From NCBI GenBank assembly GCA_041753515.1, contig JBGSUE010000003.1, forward strand, positions 1 to 17,916: a DNA stretch of 17,916 nt, read 5' to 3'. Both the position numbers and the translations under genes were made by a program. The stretch comes from JBGSUE01 sp041753515. Lineage in GTDB: Bacteria; Patescibacteriota; Microgenomatia; UBA10105; UBA927. The notes under the pieces are model-generated. The model was not told the DNA's origin and ran no database searches. It worked only from the letters and a program-made list of their open reading frames with translations. This document shows, piece by piece, positions 1-6,521 of the stretch (the first letter of the stretch is position 1; each line of letters starts with the position of its first letter).

Positions 1-36
1 ACTTAGATTGTACTAGTGCTTAACTGGGCAAGACCC
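1..36 (-). mobile_element. Partial insertion sequence, one terminal end
   Basis: Positions 21-36 (TAACTGGGCAAGACCC) are the exact reverse complement of positions 17799-17814 at the other end of the window, where the repeat lies just beyond a transposase C-terminus. I read this as the tip of a second IS copy that continues off the left edge. The 20 bases outside the repeat differ from those at the right end, so this is probably the opposite (transposase-start) end of the element; the two copies would then point the same way. The 8 bases next to each repeat (TAATGTAT here, ATAGTTAA at the right) do not match, so the window is not simply one circle closed through a single copy. Only 20 bases of element body are visible. 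Confidence 0.55.
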
Positions 37-37
37 T

Positions 38-172
38 AATGTATTTCCGAACTGCTCCACATGGCGGGAGTTGAACGATATTGTCCGCCCGCTTCTGGAG
101 AAGTTGGACGACCCGGTTGTCAAAGAAGTACTTACCAGATATTTCGACAGGATTATGGGGATTACTCCATAA
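38..172 (+). pseudogene. 3' remnant of a gene cut by the IS end
   Basis: Right after the IS repeat an open frame codes for about 44 residues, beginning NVFPNCSTWRELND and ending FDRIMGITP before a TAA at 170-172. Its middle (DIVRPLLEKLDDPVVKEVL) is amphipathic and helical in composition and looks like real coding sequence, unlike the overlapping +1-frame ORF that starts at 61. No start codon exists in this frame between the repeat and residue W, and a TAG lies at 14-16 in the IS side. I take it as the C-terminus of a gene interrupted by the insertion. I do not recognise the family. It could be a fortuitous ORF. Confidence 0.4.
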
Positions 173-239
173 CATCGCAGCAACGGTTCCGGCAGACGCG
201 CGGTAGCGTGACTTTTATCCACCTACCCTGCCGGACCAT

Positions 240-281
240 CTTTTTCCCTTTTACCTTTTCCCTTTCACCTTTTCCCTTTCA
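240..281. repeat. Polypyrimidine tandem repeat, three 14-base units
   Basis: Two perfect copies of CCTTTTCCCTTTCA (254-267, 268-281) are preceded by a copy with two changes (240-253). The same 16-base string CCTTTTCCCTTTCACC recurs inside the glycosyltransferase gene at 3554-3569, so it is a dispersed repeat rather than a local oddity. The rest of the 173-344 gap holds only this array and the promoter of the next gene. Confidence 0.8.
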
Positions 282-328
282 CCCTGATTTATTTTAGGGC
301 ACTTTACCACACACATCCCATACGTTAC

Positions 329-334
329 TATAAA
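329..334 (+). promoter_or_regulatory. -10 box for the b-subunit-like gene
   Basis: TATAAA lies 10 bases before the ATG at 345, with no Shine-Dalgarno sequence between them. This predicts transcription starting within a few bases of the start codon. No good -35 is visible at the right distance. Confidence 0.4.
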
Positions 335-344
335 CATACTGCCT

Positions 345-1055
345 ATGGAATCGAATACGCTCTTTTATCTCCTTCTTGCCCTCACCATCCTGTTTGTCAC
401 GACACAGATGGCCCTCTTCCTCTTTTTCATTAAAAGCTTCAATGAATTCCGCAAAAACCACAACCCCGACGAGGAGGCTTTGAAAAAATTCAAACAAAAA
501 TCAGAGGATATTTTGCGATCAACTGTCGCCAAAGCCAACGACATCATTGCTGACGCCCAGAAAAAAGGTGTCGATATTTTATCGAAAGAGGAAAAAGTCG
601 GCGGTGATTTATCCGAGGACTATGCCAAGCATTTAAAAGCCGTCGAGGTAGCGTTCAAAGCACAGTTTGAAAAAAGCGCGGACAATGCCAATAAAGCGTA
701 CAACGATTTCATCGTACAGGTCGGCCATGTGGTGAACGAGCGGATTGATAAAAACGAACAAATGCTTCACGACCGTGCACAGGACATGATAAAACAGGCT
801 CAGGAAGCTCTTGCCAAAATGGCAAAAGACACACAGGACGCCGTAGCGCGAGAGGTCAAATCCGAGCTCGATCTGTCCCGCCGTGAAATCGACGAATACA
901 AACAACGCCGGATGCGCATCATCGACGAGAGGATCATCACCATGCTTGAAGATATTATCAAAGTCACGCTCGAGAAAAAACTCTCGCTGGAGGAACAGTC
1001 GGAACTGGTGTATAGAGCACTGGAGGAGGCCAAAAAGGAGAATGCATTCGGATAA
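345..1055 (+). CDS. atpF: F-type ATP synthase subunit b-like protein
   Basis: This 236-aa protein has the plan of the F0 b subunit, the membrane-anchored stator stalk that links F0 to F1. It has one N-terminal membrane helix (about residues 5-30), then a long, charged, heptad-like helix (about 35-215) rich in A, K, E and D. The C-terminal stretch after about residue 190 has an amphipathic pattern ending in LSLEEQSELVYRALEEAKKE, like the delta-binding end of b. It is longer than the usual 155-180 aa. The next gene resembles the delta subunit, which binds the b C-terminus; this supports the call. Subunits a, alpha, gamma, beta and epsilon are absent from the window. Coiled-coil proteins mimic each other, so the call leans on the neighbour. 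Confidence 0.65.
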   Translation: MESNTLFYLLLALTILFVTTQMALFLFFIKSFNEFRKNHNPDEEALKKFKQKSEDILRSTVAKANDIIADAQKKGVDILSKEEKVGGDLSEDYAKHLKAVEVAFKAQFEKSADNANKAYNDFIVQVGHVVNERIDKNEQMLHDRAQDMIKQAQEALAKMAKDTQDAVAREVKSELDLSRREIDEYKQRRMRIIDERIITMLEDIIKVTLEKKLSLEEQSELVYRALEEAKKENAFG

Positions 1056-1077
1056 TTGTATGAGTTGCGCAATTTCG

Positions 1078-1163
1078 TGTCATTCTGAGCATTTTGATGC
1101 GAAGAATCTCGATTATTCTTGTGTACGAGATCCTTCACTCGCCTTCGGCGGTTCAGGATGACA
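1078..1163. repeat. Dispersed palindromic repeat (REP/MITE-like)
   Basis: The outer arms TGTCATTCTGAGC (1078-1090) and GTTCAGGATGACA (1151-1163) pair at 11 of 13 positions. The inner arms GAAGAATCTCG (1101-1111) and CGAGATCCTTC (1126-1136) pair at 10 of 11. From memory, sequences of the type TGTCATTCTGAGC...GAAGAATCTCG are common interspersed intergenic palindromes in many uncultured bacteria. It sits between the b-like and delta-like genes and opens a misleading in-frame upstream start at 1094. Confidence 0.8.
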
Positions 1164-1177
1164 ATTATCTGCAATAT

Positions 1178-1702
1178 ATGGAATCTGCTGATCTTATCAT
1201 AAAAATTTTGGCCAATACGTATACAAAAACTGATCTGACGAGGCGAAGCAGATTACTACGAGAATTTCTGGAAAAAACATTCTTTACTCCGGATGAAGAG
1301 GAAATGACGAAATATCTTATCAGCCGCCAGGCAACGACTGAAGATATCGATGCATTTCTCACCTGGGGCAAGGATTTTTTCGCGGCATTCACCCATGAAA
1401 ATACATACAAAATTCTTGAGTCACTCAAAAATCAGGCAAAATCCGCACCGGTTGTTATTTTGTATATCCCCTACGATGCAGTGGGCGCGGAAGTCGTGAA
1501 GCTAGGCCGATGGATGAGACGGCACGTGCACAAAGACGTCCTTCTGGATCTTCACACAGACCCTACTCTTCTGGGCGGGTGCGCATTCGTCTGGCACGGC
1601 GTGTACCGCGACTATTCGCTCCGATATTATATGCTCAAACGCCGGGAGGAAATCCACTCTCTTATCGGCCAGTACGTCCAAAAATTTTATAAACCACTAT
1701 AA
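1178..1702 (+). CDS. atpH: F-type ATP synthase subunit delta-like protein
   Basis: With the start at 1178 this is a 174-aa protein, close to the usual delta length of about 175-180. The N-terminal 85 residues are helical, as in the delta N-domain that binds the top of F1. The C-terminal domain holds the family signature: DPTLLGG at about residues 128-134, then DYSLR at about 145-149, matching the D-P-S-L-(I)-G-G...D-x-S-(L/V)-R pattern of delta/OSCP. It follows the b-like gene on the same strand. An ATG at 1094 would add 28 residues, but those are encoded by the palindromic repeat and look like no delta N-terminus, so I reject it. No Shine-Dalgarno precedes 1178. Confidence 0.7.
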   Translation: MESADLIIKILANTYTKTDLTRRSRLLREFLEKTFFTPDEEEMTKYLISRQATTEDIDAFLTWGKDFFAAFTHENTYKILESLKNQAKSAPVVILYIPYDAVGAEVVKLGRWMRRHVHKDVLLDLHTDPTLLGGCAFVWHGVYRDYSLRYYMLKRREEIHSLIGQYVQKFYKPL

Positions 1703-1726
1703 TTTTATCATATCCTTAATTTAGGT

Positions 1727-1732
1727 TATAAT
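1727..1732 (+). promoter_or_regulatory. -10 box (TATAAT) for the 139-aa membrane protein
   Basis: A consensus TATAAT stands 45 bases before the ATG at 1778. It fits a leadered transcript, which agrees with the Shine-Dalgarno AGGAG at 1767-1771. The -35 is unclear. Confidence 0.5.
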
Positions 1733-1777
1733 TATCCCCGCTCTTTTTGCACATACACATTTCAACAGGAGATTCAC

Positions 1778-2197
1778 ATGTTAAATTCCAATTCGATTCA
1801 GAAAAAGAATATCATCAACCCGAACGTATTCATCGCCCTGATTGCCATCATCATTCTTGGTACCGTGGTGGTGAGTATCTTTTCGCAATGGTATCAGGCG
1901 CAACAGCCGGTGGCAACAGAAACCGAGGTTCTGCTGAACGGCAGTCAGGCTCTGCAAACACGTATCACCATGCAGAATCACACGATGATCTTTGTAAACA
2001 ATCCGGCAACCGGTGAATGCGGTTTCGAGGTTTTTAAGAAACAACGACTACTCACACCGCAAAATCCTGTGCCGTGCACGCCGGAAAATGCATTGAAATG
2101 GCTCAAAGAGAATAAGTCCAAACTCTCCATCCCCGAGCGGGCTTATCAATTTTTCACGGAGCACATTTCTGCCGTTACCGGCGTTAAAGTTCCTTAA
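1778..2197 (+). CDS. Hypothetical single-pass membrane protein
   Basis: This 139-aa protein has a short polar N-terminus, one hydrophobic helix (about residues 16-37) and a soluble C-terminal part of about 100 residues. It would probably be anchored in the cytoplasmic membrane with its C-terminus outside. Two cysteines in that part (C81 and C100) could form a disulfide. The start is well supported: AGGAG at 1767-1771 is 6 bases from the ATG, one of the clearer Shine-Dalgarno sites here. It is probably its own transcription unit, with a promoter at about 1730 and a terminator at 2226-2270. I recognise no family. Confidence 0.8.
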   Translation: MLNSNSIQKKNIINPNVFIALIAIIILGTVVVSIFSQWYQAQQPVATETEVLLNGSQALQTRITMQNHTMIFVNNPATGECGFEVFKKQRLLTPQNPVPCTPENALKWLKENKSKLSIPERAYQFFTEHISAVTGVKVP

Positions 2198-2225
2198 ATT
2201 CAAGCATGGGCAACAAGAGCAAACT

Positions 2226-2270
2226 GAACGGCACGCTGCCATAACACGCAACACGGCCGTTCTTTTTGTT
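2226..2270 (+). terminator. Probable intrinsic terminator after the 139-aa gene
   Basis: GAACGGC (2226-2232) pairs perfectly with GCCGTTC (2256-2262), which is followed directly by a T-rich run (TTTTTGTTTT, 2263-2272). The 23-base loop is long for a terminator, so efficiency is uncertain. Confidence 0.55.
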
Positions 2271-2311
2271 TTCAAATAATTGTTTCCTGGAAATTGAGTG
2301 CATGAAAGGAA

Positions 2312-2317
2312 TATAAT
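2312..2317 (+). promoter_or_regulatory. -10 box (TATAAT), leaderless arrangement
   Basis: A consensus TATAAT stands 9 bases before the ATG at 2327. Transcription would begin almost at the start codon. No convincing -35. Confidence 0.45.
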
Positions 2318-2326
2318 GCTCATCGA

Positions 2327-2527
2327 ATGACCAAAGAAACGGTATGTTCAAAACCAGATGAAGAAGAGCCAGTTGTCCCAGGCGGAATGGCAGAAACGGC
2401 GATAAAAGACTGTCATGGGGTACTTGTGGAGAGTTCACATACGGGTGTAACAGTATTTGATTACACACAAAAACCCATTACTCCCGATCCCACATCGCCT
2501 GACAAACCCACCCCTCCCCCGTCATAA
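2327..2527 (+). CDS. Small acidic, proline-rich hypothetical protein
   Basis: This 66-aa ORF is rich in E, D, T and P and ends in a proline-rich tail (residues about 49-65, KPITPDPTSPDKPTPPPS). It has no membrane segment and two cysteines. Support for its being real is the consensus -10 box 9 bases upstream, placed as for several other genes in this window. It lies between a terminator and the promoter of the next gene, so it would be monocistronic. No family is recognised. A spurious ORF cannot be ruled out. Confidence 0.4.
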   Translation: MTKETVCSKPDEEEPVVPGGMAETAIKDCHGVLVESSHTGVTVFDYTQKPITPDPTSPDKPTPPPS

Positions 2528-2529
2528 TT

Positions 2530-2557
2530 TTTAAAAATTGGCCTACTCTGTTATACT
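2530..2557 (+). promoter_or_regulatory. Promoter for the 132-aa membrane protein
   Basis: TTTAAA (2530-2535) and TATACT (2552-2557) are separated by 16 bases. The start codon is 47 bases downstream, so this mRNA has a leader. Confidence 0.45.
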
Positions 2558-2604
2558 CGATTTGCACGTTGGAATCAAAATAATTGACAAGGAAAGAGAA
2601 AATA

Positions 2605-3003
2605 ATGAACACACATCTTCAAAACTGGCTCGCATGGCGAAGGATTTTCGGAGGAATGATCATATTTGCGATAGTCATGGCATGGATCTGGATGCTCTAT
2701 ACACCTGATTACACCCAATCCATCATGATGCTTCAAGTCGCAACTTTAATGAAATTCCTTTGGGGAGCGGTCAATATTGTCTTTGGCATAATGCTCGTCA
2801 TGAATATGAGGAGTTTTTTTGCCATTCTGTTGGTCATCAGTGTTGATTTTCTATTTTATATGACCAATCCGTTCCCGATCCACTTTCCCGATACTATGTT
2901 CATCTGGAAATATCTTACAGAATGGATCATCCTCCTTCTGTGTCCGGTAGTTCCACTGTATGAACTCATATTCTATCGGGCAAACACCGAAATCGTCCGC
3001 TGA
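2605..3003 (+). CDS. Hypothetical four-helix membrane protein
   Basis: This 132-aa protein is almost wholly hydrophobic, with about four membrane helices (roughly residues 15-33, 46-64, 68-86 and 103-122). It has a basic N-terminus (NWLAWRRIF) and a charged C-terminus. I chose the ATG at 2605 because AAGGA (2589-2593) lies 11 bases upstream; a TTG at 2584 would place the ribosome site inside the coding region. It ends just before a strong terminator (3022-3075). No conserved motif is recognised. Two other small four-helix proteins occur in the window (4802-5134 and 12646-13065) but show no clear identity to it. Confidence 0.75.
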   Translation: MNTHLQNWLAWRRIFGGMIIFAIVMAWIWMLYTPDYTQSIMMLQVATLMKFLWGAVNIVFGIMLVMNMRSFFAILLVISVDFLFYMTNPFPIHFPDTMFIWKYLTEWIILLLCPVVPLYELIFYRANTEIVR

Positions 3004-3021
3004 ATCACCTGCCGCATCCTC

Positions 3022-3075
3022 TCCAACCCGGCCTGTTAAAAGGCTGCTATTGCCCGCCGGGTTGGATGGATTTTT
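3022..3075 (+). terminator. Intrinsic terminator
   Basis: TCCAACCCGGC (3022-3032) pairs perfectly over 11 bases with GCCGGGTTGGA (3056-3066), followed by TGGATTTTT. It closes the transcript of the 132-aa membrane protein. Confidence 0.8.
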
Positions 3076-3124
3076 CAAACTATTGTTATTTTTCAAGCGT
3101 TAACTATTTGTACTTACAATTATA

Positions 3125-3217
3125 ATGCATCAAAATTTTATACGCGCAACCGGACCCCGCATGCGGGCAGTGACCTGCCTCGCCGGCAAGGCGGGACACA
3201 TAAAATTTCGGATGCAT
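3125..3217. repeat. Composite inverted-repeat element upstream of the GT39 gene
   Basis: The left arm 3125-3141 (ATGCATCAAAATTTTAT) and right arm 3200-3217 (ATAAAATTTCGGATGCAT) are near-perfect reverse complements. Between them lie two GC-rich palindromes: CCCGCATGCGGG (3156-3167) and CCTGCCT..AGGCGGG around CGCCGGCA (3174-3195). Similarity extends outward on both sides as ATTATA / TATAAT. This looks like a small non-autonomous repeat. Its right edge abuts the promoter of the next gene. Confidence 0.65.
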
Positions 3218-3218
3218 T

Positions 3219-3227
3219 TGGTATAAT
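3219..3227 (+). promoter_or_regulatory. Extended -10 promoter of the GT39 gene
   Basis: TGGTATAAT is an extended -10 (TGn plus consensus TATAAT) ending 6 bases before the ATG at 3234. No Shine-Dalgarno fits, so the message is predicted to be leaderless. Confidence 0.65.
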
Positions 3228-3233
3228 ACGCTC

Positions 3234-4703
3234 ATGTATCTTTTTGTGCTTTCAGTTCTTTATTTTGTCACACGAATTTGGAATCTTACTATCCTCCCGA
3301 TTTTTACAGACGAATCCATCTACATTTACTGGGCAAAATTTATCGCAGAAAACCACTCCAACTGGTTCCTGCCTATGTTCGACGGCAAGCCGCCGCTTTT
3401 TGTCTGGTCGATAGCTGCCATGCTCAAACTGTTCCCGGCAGACATGTATCTTGCTGCCGGCCGTTTTACTTCCATCCTCTTCGGCTACATCACTATGCTT
3501 GGCATCTATAAATTATCTGCAAAACTTACACAATTTTTCACTTTCACCTTTTTCCTTTTCCCTTTCACCTCATCATTACTTTATATTTTTTCTCCATTTA
3601 CATTATTTTATGACCGTATGGCACTCTTCGACACGCCGCTGTCAGCCGCCCTCATCTGGAGCGTTATCTTCTGGATTCAGATGGCAGATAAACAAACGTG
3701 GAAATCCGCCCTTCTTGCCGGTCTTTCCCTCGGTATCGCCTTCTACATGAAACCCACCGCACTCATCTTCTGGTTTCTGCTTCCAATTATTGTATTTTTA
3801 CTTCAGCCACTTAAGAAACCTAAGATACTTCTTATTACAATCGCTCTTTTTATCAGCATGGTCATCTCCCAATCCATGCGCATTTCCTCCACTTACCCTT
3901 CATTTACAGCCAAAAACGCCCAATTTCAGATTCCTATTACGGAATTACTCAATAATCCATTTTCAGCCCTTTCCGGCAACCTGCCAACTGTTGTTTCCTG
4001 GATCTGGTCATGGTATACGCCTCCTGTCTTTCTTTTTGGCATTCTTTCATTGATACTGCTAACCATTCAAAACCGGCGCATAGGGGCAATATTTTTACTT
4101 CTTACAGTTGTACCGGTCATTTCGTTGTCTGCCATCGGACGCGAAATCTTCCCCCGCTACTTTCTTTTCATCAGTCCATATCTCTCTATATCCATTGCAT
4201 TATGTGTCTCCCGTCTGACCGCTCCCCCTGCCTTGCCGGCAGGCAGGCTTTTACCTTTCACCTTTCTCCTTATAATTGGACTTTCAGTTATTCCATTTGA
4301 TTATTCGATAGTAACGAATCCTCCACAAGCTCGATTACCAATAACCGATTATGAACAATACATCTCCAGCCATCCATCCGGTTATGGAATAGATCAAACA
4401 TATAAAATAATAGATCAAAAAGTAGCAGAAAATGGGTTTACAACAGTTGTCACCGAAGGGACATTTGGTCTCTATCCATACGCGTACACACTCAAATACT
4501 GGCATGACCAGCGTGTCACCATCATCCCTCTCTGGCCATACAAAGAAATAGCTTCGCAAGGTCCGACCCTGGAGGCTGGAACCGTCATCATCTTCAAAGA
4601 CCACGACACGTTTCCCGAAAATCCGCAGTGGCAATTTGTGGAAAAAATCGACAAACCATACTCTGACCGCTCACCTATCTTCGTTGGACATATAATCCGC
4701 TGA
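3234..4703 (+). CDS. GT39/ArnT-like polyprenol-phosphate-sugar glycosyltransferase
   Basis: This 489-aa integral membrane protein has about ten or more hydrophobic helices and a soluble C-terminal tail (from about 370). It matches the dolichyl-/polyprenyl-phosphate-mannose protein mannosyltransferase superfamily (GT39, ArnT-like). The first outer loop has the metal/donor-site acidic pair in FTDESIYIYWAK (D26, E27). DGKPPLFVW (50-58) and AAGRF follow, in family order. Such enzymes move a sugar from a lipid carrier to a protein or glycolipid on the outer face of the membrane. The acceptor cannot be told from sequence. Two stretches are encoded by dispersed repeats: about residues 107-112 (LFPFTS) and 332-347 (PPALPAGRLLPFTFLL). 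Both fall in helix/loop regions and keep the frame. It appears to be a single-gene unit. Confidence 0.8.
   Translation: MYLFVLSVLYFVTRIWNLTILPIFTDESIYIYWAKFIAENHSNWFLPMFDGKPPLFVWSIAAMLKLFPADMYLAAGRFTSILFGYITMLGIYKLSAKLTQFFTFTFFLFPFTSSLLYIFSPFTLFYDRMALFDTPLSAALIWSVIFWIQMADKQTWKSALLAGLSLGIAFYMKPTALIFWFLLPIIVFLLQPLKKPKILLITIALFISMVISQSMRISSTYPSFTAKNAQFQIPITELLNNPFSALSGNLPTVVSWIWSWYTPPVFLFGILSLILLTIQNRRIGAIFLLLTVVPVISLSAIGREIFPRYFLFISPYLSISIALCVSRLTAPPALPAGRLLPFTFLLIIGLSVIPFDYSIVTNPPQARLPITDYEQYISSHPSGYGIDQTYKIIDQKVAENGFTTVVTEGTFGLYPYAYTLKYWHDQRVTIIPLWPYKEIASQGPTLEAGTVIIFKDHDTFPENPQWQFVEKIDKPYSDRSPIFVGHIIR
3538..3569. repeat. Polypyrimidine repeat inside the GT39 reading frame
   Basis: A run of TTTCAC / CCTTTT units. 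CCTTTTCCCTTTCACC (3554-3569) is identical to 254-269 in the array near the left end. It codes for an F/T/L-rich hydrophobic peptide. Confidence 0.7.
4227..4275. repeat. GC palindrome plus pyrimidine repeat inside the GT39 frame
   Basis: CCTGCCTTGCCGGCAGGCAGG, minus one unpaired T, is a palindrome (4227-4247; arms CCTGCC/GGCAGG around TGCCGGCA). It is followed by CTTTTACCTTTCACCTTTC. It is related to the palindrome at 3174-3195. From memory, the encoded peptide PALPAGR turns up in many unrelated CPR proteins for this reason. Confidence 0.65.
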
Positions 4704-4739
4704 TCACAATTTTGTCAAATCAAACTTATAATGCTACTA

Positions 4740-4768
4740 TTGGCATAGTATCAGAACATTGACATAGT
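4740..4768 (+). promoter_or_regulatory. Possible promoter of the 110-aa membrane protein
   Basis: TTGGCA (4740-4745) and CATAGT (4763-4768) are 17 bases apart. The start codon is 33 bases further on, preceded by AAGGA at 4792-4796. An isolated TATAAT at 4727-4732 is an alternative -10 without a good -35. Confidence 0.4.
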
Positions 4769-4801
4769 GCGGATACATTTGCGGCGGAGAAAAGGAAAAT
4801 C

Positions 4802-5134
4802 ATGAAAACTTTCACATATTGCGGGATTCCATTTCTTATGGCAATCCTGAACTCACTGTTCAAGTTTTCTCCCGAAACCCTTACCTATCTTTTTGCCATG
4901 AGTGTAGGAATCCAAATCGTAGTGTTTTGCGTTGCGATTGGATGTGCGTCTCATAAACTCAATCTTGTGGCCGGCCTTGTATGTTCTGTCGCGGCAATTG
5001 GCACAACTCAGTGGTTGCTCAATGTCACGCCAATCATCATTGGTTTCGTGTTAGCTCTTGGAGTGTGTGAATTTCTTTTTTGGATTGCAAACACACTTTC
5101 TTTGCAAAACACAGAAAATATCTGGCCTGTCTAA
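4802..5134 (+). CDS. Hypothetical four-helix membrane protein
   Basis: This 110-aa protein is nearly all hydrophobic, with about four membrane helices (roughly residues 5-20, 28-47, 53-72 and 76-97) and short loops. The start is supported by AAGGA 5 bases before the ATG. It lies alone between the GT39 gene and a converging gene. No family is recognised. Confidence 0.7.
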   Translation: MKTFTYCGIPFLMAILNSLFKFSPETLTYLFAMSVGIQIVVFCVAIGCASHKLNLVAGLVCSVAAIGTTQWLLNVTPIIIGFVLALGVCEFLFWIANTLSLQNTENIWPV

Positions 5135-5156
5135 TCATCCGCATGTGTTCATTACA

Positions 5157-5205
5157 GCGAATCATGGAGCATGTACTCCGCCACATCATGCTCCCTCTGA
5201 TTCGC
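5157..5205. terminator. Long hairpin between convergent genes
   Basis: GCGAATCA (5157-5164) pairs with TGATTCGC (5198-5205), and inside it GAGCATG (5167-5173) pairs with CATGCTC (5187-5193), around a 13-base loop. It lies between the ends of the 110-aa (+) and 347-aa (-) genes, where a bidirectional terminator would be expected. Neither side carries a good T-run, so it may instead be a repeat or an mRNA-stabilising stem. Confidence 0.4.
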
Positions 5206-5279
5206 TTACGTTTCTTACCTTCATCTCCCCCGCCACTCCCACACTTCACATTTCAATTCCTCCACTATCTCCCTTAATC

Positions 5280-6323
5280 TTAATGTCCTCCGTTCCCATT
5301 CATCACCAGACTGCGTAGTACCGTATCCCGCGGCATAGTATGCTGGTTTAAAGGCTCAGGATCCCAGGAAAGCATGGCTCCGCCATGAGTCGTTATATGC
5401 GGAGGTCCGATCACACCAAACGGGTGCACATAGACCGAAAATTCATCCCCCACTCCCCACCGGCGCCGCAGATCAACTGAGGGGAATATCAGACTTGCCT
5501 GAGGTACGGGTCCGGCTTTGATCATGACGTTTTGTGAACCCACCAGGGTCGAATGAGTAGCAATATACAGCGTATGGTCATCCCATGTTTCTTTCAGTGC
5601 ATCCAACAGCTCAACTGTTGCTCCAAGCGCCTCATCCGCCCGATCAAACCCAAAATACAGCCTGTCCATTGGAGTAAACGAAGGTTCCCCGTCAAGATGC
5701 CCCACGGACTGTGCCACGCGCAGTTCCCTTCCGAATCCGGCAAGTATATGGCAAAACCGGTCTACACTCATTTTTCCGGCAATATCCGAAAATGCCACAA
5801 TACTGCCGGCATCTGCCGGATTGGAGTGCTCAAGATACCGGACCGGCAAAAAATCAGGGGAAATTTCCTCGCTGTAGTGAAGGTGTCCGCGGTCAATGGA
5901 CTGCAAAGACCGGTACATCTGATGCTCTTTAGGCGTTCCCGGTGCGGTAAAACCCATAAGCATATACATGTTCATGCGGGGGTTTATTCTCTGAATATGC
6001 CAGATATGAGCAGTCAATTCTTTCCAAAATATATGATCTTTGGCAAGCCTCCTCCAGGAATCCTGTGTCCAACTGCCGACCCCATGTTCCTGCGTATCAA
6101 ACCATCCCACATGGTGCAGACCGTTGGTATGAGGAATCGGGGCAATCAACAGCTTCAGGAAATGGTCTCCGGCCCCAAACAGGGTTTTTGCCCCGGCTAT
6201 GGCTTCGCTTACAGCTCCCTGGGGATTTTCTATTGTCGCTGGAGGCACATCGAGGCGTTTTTTGAGGTAATACAGGGGAACAGTCAGGGCAGGATCTACG
6301 TCATATCTGCGCTCTGCGTTCAT
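5280..6323 (-). CDS. Uncharacterised protein, paralog A of a two-member family
   Basis: This 347-aa protein has no membrane segment or signal peptide. It is clearly paralogous to the 310-aa protein encoded at 8957-9889. Shared blocks in order are LKLL..AP..HT (57-66), HHVGWFDTQEHGVG (70-83), NMYMLMG (118-124), RGHLHYSE (145-152), IAGKMSVDRF (181-190), YFGF (223-226), LRRRWGV (285-291), and GPPHITTHGGAMLSW (306-320) close to the C-terminus. The conserved H, W, D and E residues suggest an enzyme or ligand-binding fold, but I cannot name one. It has its own leadered promoter (6423-6450) and a Shine-Dalgarno (complement of CTCCTT, 6327-6332). The C-terminal 27 residues are absent from the paralog. 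Confidence 0.8.
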   Translation of the reverse strand: MNAERRYDVDPALTVPLYYLKKRLDVPPATIENPQGAVSEAIAGAKTLFGAGDHFLKLLIAPIPHTNGLHHVGWFDTQEHGVGSWTQDSWRRLAKDHIFWKELTAHIWHIQRINPRMNMYMLMGFTAPGTPKEHQMYRSLQSIDRGHLHYSEEISPDFLPVRYLEHSNPADAGSIVAFSDIAGKMSVDRFCHILAGFGRELRVAQSVGHLDGEPSFTPMDRLYFGFDRADEALGATVELLDALKETWDDHTLYIATHSTLVGSQNVMIKAGPVPQASLIFPSVDLRRRWGVGDEFSVYVHPFGVIGPPHITTHGGAMLSWDPEPLNQHTMPRDTVLRSLVMNGNGGH

Positions 6324-6422
6324 TCGCTCCTTTCAACATGCACTGTGTCCCATCTCTCAATTATTTCTAAATCAATTCACATCAGTCAGAGCGAAAAACA
6401 AATACTGTCAGACACCGGCTGA

Positions 6423-6450
6423 ATTATACAAAATTCTATATAAAATGCAA
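6423..6450 (-). promoter_or_regulatory. Promoter of paralog A
   Basis: On the minus strand TTGCAT (6450-6445) and TATAAT (6428-6423) are 16 bases apart. The transcript would carry a leader of about 90 bases before the start at 6323. This contrasts with the leaderless genes nearby. Confidence 0.6.
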
Positions 6451-6521
6451 TATATATTTTATATATAAATATGTATCAAAATATACAAATAAGAGAAAAG
6501 TTACATAATGATCCACTCATA

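Noticed and set aside
61..297. 78-aa plus-strand ORF
   Set aside because: It overlaps a better coding frame (38-172) and then runs through the polypyrimidine array, giving a low-complexity F/P/L tail.
1094..1177. Upstream ATG of the delta-like gene
   Set aside because: The extra 28 residues are encoded by the dispersed palindrome. The length and fold fit the family better from 1178.
2584..2604. TTG start for the membrane protein at 2605
   Set aside because: It would bury the Shine-Dalgarno inside the gene; the ATG at 2605 has proper spacing.
5553..6422. 289-aa plus-strand ORF
   Set aside because: It lies antisense to the 347-aa gene, whose motifs are conserved in its paralog. The antisense product has shadow-frame composition.
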